NCBI RefSeq assembly: GCF_003205295.1
Contig: NZ_QJRP01000035.1
Coordinates: 1 to 51,099, forward strand
Reading direction: 5' to 3'
Length of the DNA stretch: 51,099 nt
Origin: Pseudomonas mosselii
GTDB lineage: Bacteria > Pseudomonadota > Gammaproteobacteria > Pseudomonadales > Pseudomonadaceae
Part shown: positions 49,571 to 51,099 of the stretch, piece after piece
Numbering within the stretch: position 1 is the stretch's first letter
Layout of the letters: each line of letters opens with the position of its first letter
Program-made: the position numbers and the translations under genes
The notes under the pieces: model-generated
What the model was told of the DNA's origin: nothing
Seen by the model: the letters and a program-made list of their open reading frames with translations, nothing else
Databases searched by the model: none

Positions 49571-49924
49571 GTGAGAATCCAACCCTTGATGCTCGCCCTG
49601 GCCGTGCTTGGCCTGGCTGGCTGTGCCAACGACCCGGCACCCAATGAACAGCTGCGCCTGTCGGAACAGGCGTTGGAGCAGGCCAAGGCGGTCGGCGCCA
49701 ATGAACAGGTGCCGGAGTTCAAGCTGGCCGAAGACAAGCTGGCCCGGGCCAAGAGCAACATGCTCGGCGAAAGCCATCGCGATGCGCGCATGCGCGCCGA
49801 GCAGGCCGAGCTCGATGCGCGCCTGGCCGAGGCGCGGGTGCTGAACCAGAAGAGCGAGGAGCAGCTGCAGGCGATGCAGTCGCGGATCAAGCGTTTACGC
49901 AAGCAGTTGGAGGTGCAGCCATGA
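49571..49924 (+). CDS. DUF4398-type outer-membrane lipoprotein
   Basis: The 117-residue protein starts with GTG and has a lipoprotein signal with lipobox LAGC (Cys at about residue 18), followed by an Ala/Glu-rich helical region (about 28-105, many AEQAELDARLAEAR-type heptads) typical of DUF4398 coiled coils. It overlaps the next gene by 4 nt (ATGA at 49921-49924). Pairs of DUF4398 and OmpA-like lipoproteins recur in pseudomonads; the exact function is unknown, probably envelope structure. Confidence 0.88.
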   Translation: MRIQPLMLALAVLGLAGCANDPAPNEQLRLSEQALEQAKAVGANEQVPEFKLAEDKLARAKSNMLGESHRDARMRAEQAELDARLAEARVLNQKSEEQLQAMQSRIKRLRKQLEVQP

Positions 49925-50730
49925 AGCGTCTCAAGCCCATGGCAGCCCTGGCCTTGTTGGCCCTGGTCGGTTTGCAGGGCTGCGCCAGCCAGCGCAGCGA
50001 GTCGGCATTGGACGACGCCAGTGCCGCTTTCCAGAAGGTCAAGGACGATTCCGATGTGCTGCGCAGCGCGCCACGCGATGTGATTCGCGCCGGCGAGTCG
50101 CTGGCGCGCGCGGAGCGTCTGGCAGGCTATGTCGGCACGGGTAGCGATGTCCGTCATTACGCCTACCTGAGCCAGCGCTACAGCGAGATTGCCAGCGAGC
50201 ACGCCAAGCTGGCATTGAACCAGGAACGCCTGGCCAAGCTCGACCTGGAGCGACAGCGCCTGCAACTGGCACTGCGCGAGGCCAAGCTGGCCAGCGTCCA
50301 GCAGCAGGGCAAGTTCGTCGAGGCGCAGATTGTCGCGCTGGCATCGGAGCAGACCGACCGCGGGCTGGTGATGACCTTGGGCGATGTGCTGTTCGATACC
50401 GGCCAGGCTGATCTGAAGAACTCGGCCAGCCGTACTGTATTGAAGCTGGTGCAGTTCCTTCAGCTCAATCCGCGGCGCGTGGTACGGATCGAGGGTTATA
50501 CCGATAGTACCGGTGCGGCGGAAGAGAACCTGAAACTGTCCCGTGATCGGGCGCAGTCGGTGGCCGATATGCTGGTTGATCTGGGGGTGGACGAGAAGCG
50601 GATCCAGGTCGAGGGTTATGGTGACCAGTATCCGGTTGAGGCCAATGCTTCGGAGCGGGGCAGGGCGCAGAATCGTCGGGTCGAGATCGTCTTCTCCGAT
50701 GACAAGGGTAAACTCGCGCCAGCGCGTTGA
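49921..50730 (+). CDS. OmpA-family lipoprotein with N-terminal DUF4398-like region
   Basis: The 269-residue protein has a lipobox LQGC (Cys at about residue 21), a helical region (about 30-130) similar to the preceding DUF4398 protein, and a C-terminal OmpA/MotB peptidoglycan-binding domain: LGDVLFDTGQADLKNSA, VVRIEGYTDSTGAAEENLKL, RAQSVADMLVDLGVD and GRAQNRRVEIVF. It should anchor the outer membrane to peptidoglycan. Translation is coupled to the preceding gene by the ATGA overlap. Confidence 0.93.
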   Translation: MKRLKPMAALALLALVGLQGCASQRSESALDDASAAFQKVKDDSDVLRSAPRDVIRAGESLARAERLAGYVGTGSDVRHYAYLSQRYSEIASEHAKLALNQERLAKLDLERQRLQLALREAKLASVQQQGKFVEAQIVALASEQTDRGLVMTLGDVLFDTGQADLKNSASRTVLKLVQFLQLNPRRVVRIEGYTDSTGAAEENLKLSRDRAQSVADMLVDLGVDEKRIQVEGYGDQYPVEANASERGRAQNRRVEIVFSDDKGKLAPAR

Positions 50731-50746
50731 ATTCTGTTTTGATTGC

Positions 50747-50801
50747 GTGCAAGCCCGGTCCTGCAAGAAGTTATACATAACTTGTAGAAGCGGGCTTGCA
50801 C
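50747..50801. repeat. Degenerate REP-like hairpin after the OmpA-type gene
   Basis: GTGCAAGCCCG (50747-50757) pairs with CGGGCTTGCAC (50791-50801), enclosing the 16-nt palindrome AAGTTATACATAACTT (50768-50783). The core is related to the REP elements elsewhere in the window but is more diverged. It lies just after the stop at 50730 and may serve as a terminator. Confidence 0.7.
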
Positions 50802-50858
50802 ACGATAGGGTTCATCCAGTCAATTCATAGCCAGCCGGCTAACTACCACTTCGCATTT

Positions 50859-50894
50859 CTTGATCTTGATCTTGATCTTGATCTTGATCTTGAT
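50859..50894. repeat. Hexanucleotide tandem repeat (CTTGAT)6
   Basis: Six perfect copies of CTTGAT run from 50859 to 50894, followed by one imperfect copy (CTTGCT). On the + strand in the frame shared with the downstream mini-ORF this would encode Leu-Asp repeats; on the other strand it reads ATCAAG. Such hexamer arrays can change copy number by slippage. It directly precedes the structured element at 50974. Confidence 0.95.
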
Positions 50895-50973
50895 CTTGCT
50901 GTTGCTTCTAAGTGCGCAATAGTTCAGGCGCCGCCAATTGCGACTTCAGTAGGCCGAGCGGAGTTCTTGCGAA

Positions 50974-51099
50974 GGGAGGTGACGGGCATGGATGCCCGTC
51001 AAGCGCTGCGCCCCAGGATGGGGCGTTCAGCGCGGTCCTCCCGGGAGCAAGAACGGAGCGAGGGGACCCCGGAGCGAAGCGTAGGGGCCGGATGAATGG
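50974..51099 (+). repeat. Structured dispersed element (partial, runs off the right edge)
   Basis: Successive inverted repeats fill this stretch: GACGGGCAT/ATGCCCGTC (50981-51000, 2-nt loop), then GCGCTG-CGCCCCA paired with TGGGGCG-tt-CAGCGC (51003-51033), then a CTCCCGGGAG palindrome (51038-51047). I recall closely similar sequence, with the CTTGAT array, as a multicopy intergenic element in P. putida-group genomes. The right end is beyond the window. Confidence 0.65.
50988..51095 (+). CDS. Possible 35-codon mini-ORF within the repeat element
   Basis: An ATG at 50988 opens a 35-codon frame rich in Arg, Ser and Glu, ending at TGA 51093-51095. A very strong Shine-Dalgarno match GGGAGGTGA (50974-50982) lies at good distance. 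The start codon sits in the loop and arm of the 9-bp hairpin at 50981-51000, which would hide it in the folded RNA. No family is recognised. It could be a real repeated mini-gene or an accident of a structured repeat. Confidence 0.4.
   Translation: MDARQALRPRMGRSARSSREQERSEGTPERSVGAG

Noticed and set aside
50859..50894. Possible CRISPR-like array
   Set aside because: The repeat is a contiguous 6-bp tandem without spacers, and no cas genes are nearby.

Overview
The window is chromosomal DNA of a fluorescent Pseudomonas, most probably a member of the P. putida group. The reasons are its high GC, the pyoverdine genes (pvdS, pvdL, pvdH, pvdP, pvdRT-opmQ, an fpvI-like sigma gene), the gene order cco - hydrolase - ppnP - exonuclease - pvdS - pvdL, and many dispersed REP-type inverted repeats with a GTGGGAGCGGG or GTAGGAGCGGC core. 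All calls come from reading the sequence and its translations; no database search was possible.

Layout. 1-3294 (minus): cbb3 oxidase operon ccoNOQP, preceded by an ANR/FNR box at 3369-3382. 3344-6037: an alpha/beta hydrolase, ppnP, a DEDDh exonuclease and a periplasmic solute-binding-type protein. 6225-20019: the iron-starvation sigma factor gene pvdS, with a Fur box inside its promoter spacer, divergent from the 4315-residue synthetase PvdL. 20170-25117: a prePAAR/PAAR-RHS polymorphic toxin with a DUF4329-like, possibly JAMM-like tip, and a small candidate immunity gene. 25219-30764: dsbD-tlpA-dsbG divergent from the two-component pair dsbR-dsbS. 30993-40582: further pyoverdine genes (pvdH, a siderophore-interacting reductase, pvdP, the export operon pvdR-pvdT-opmQ, an fpvI-like sigma factor). 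40754-44694: a degenerate receiver protein, an MFS transporter, a toxin-less MqsA-like antitoxin and a multidomain protein of unknown function. 44765-48652: ETF-QO divergent from etfB-etfA. 48740-50730: a periplasmic binding-type protein, a DUF4398 lipoprotein and an OmpA-like lipoprotein. 50859-51099: a hexamer tandem repeat and a structured dispersed element carrying a 35-codon mini-ORF.

How the genes work together. Iron limitation relieves Fur repression of pvdS. PvdS then acts at four sites of the form TAAAT (TAATT at pvdL), exactly 16 bp, then CGT, found upstream of pvdL, pvdH, pvdP and pvdR. PvdH makes the diaminobutyrate that the last PvdL module appears to select, PvdP matures the chromophore, PvdRT-OpmQ exports or recycles the siderophore, and the SIP-family reductase may release iron. 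The remaining pyoverdine genes (peptide-chain synthetases, fpvA, fpvR, pvdA, pvdQ and others) are not here, so the pathway is split over several loci. A second theme is thiol and copper stress: DsbS keeps a periplasmic Cys82, and an 11-bp-periodic repeat lies between dsbD and dsbR.

The least explained parts are the orphan RHS toxin-immunity unit next to pvdL, the multidomain protein at 43045-44694, and the structured repeat element at the right edge.
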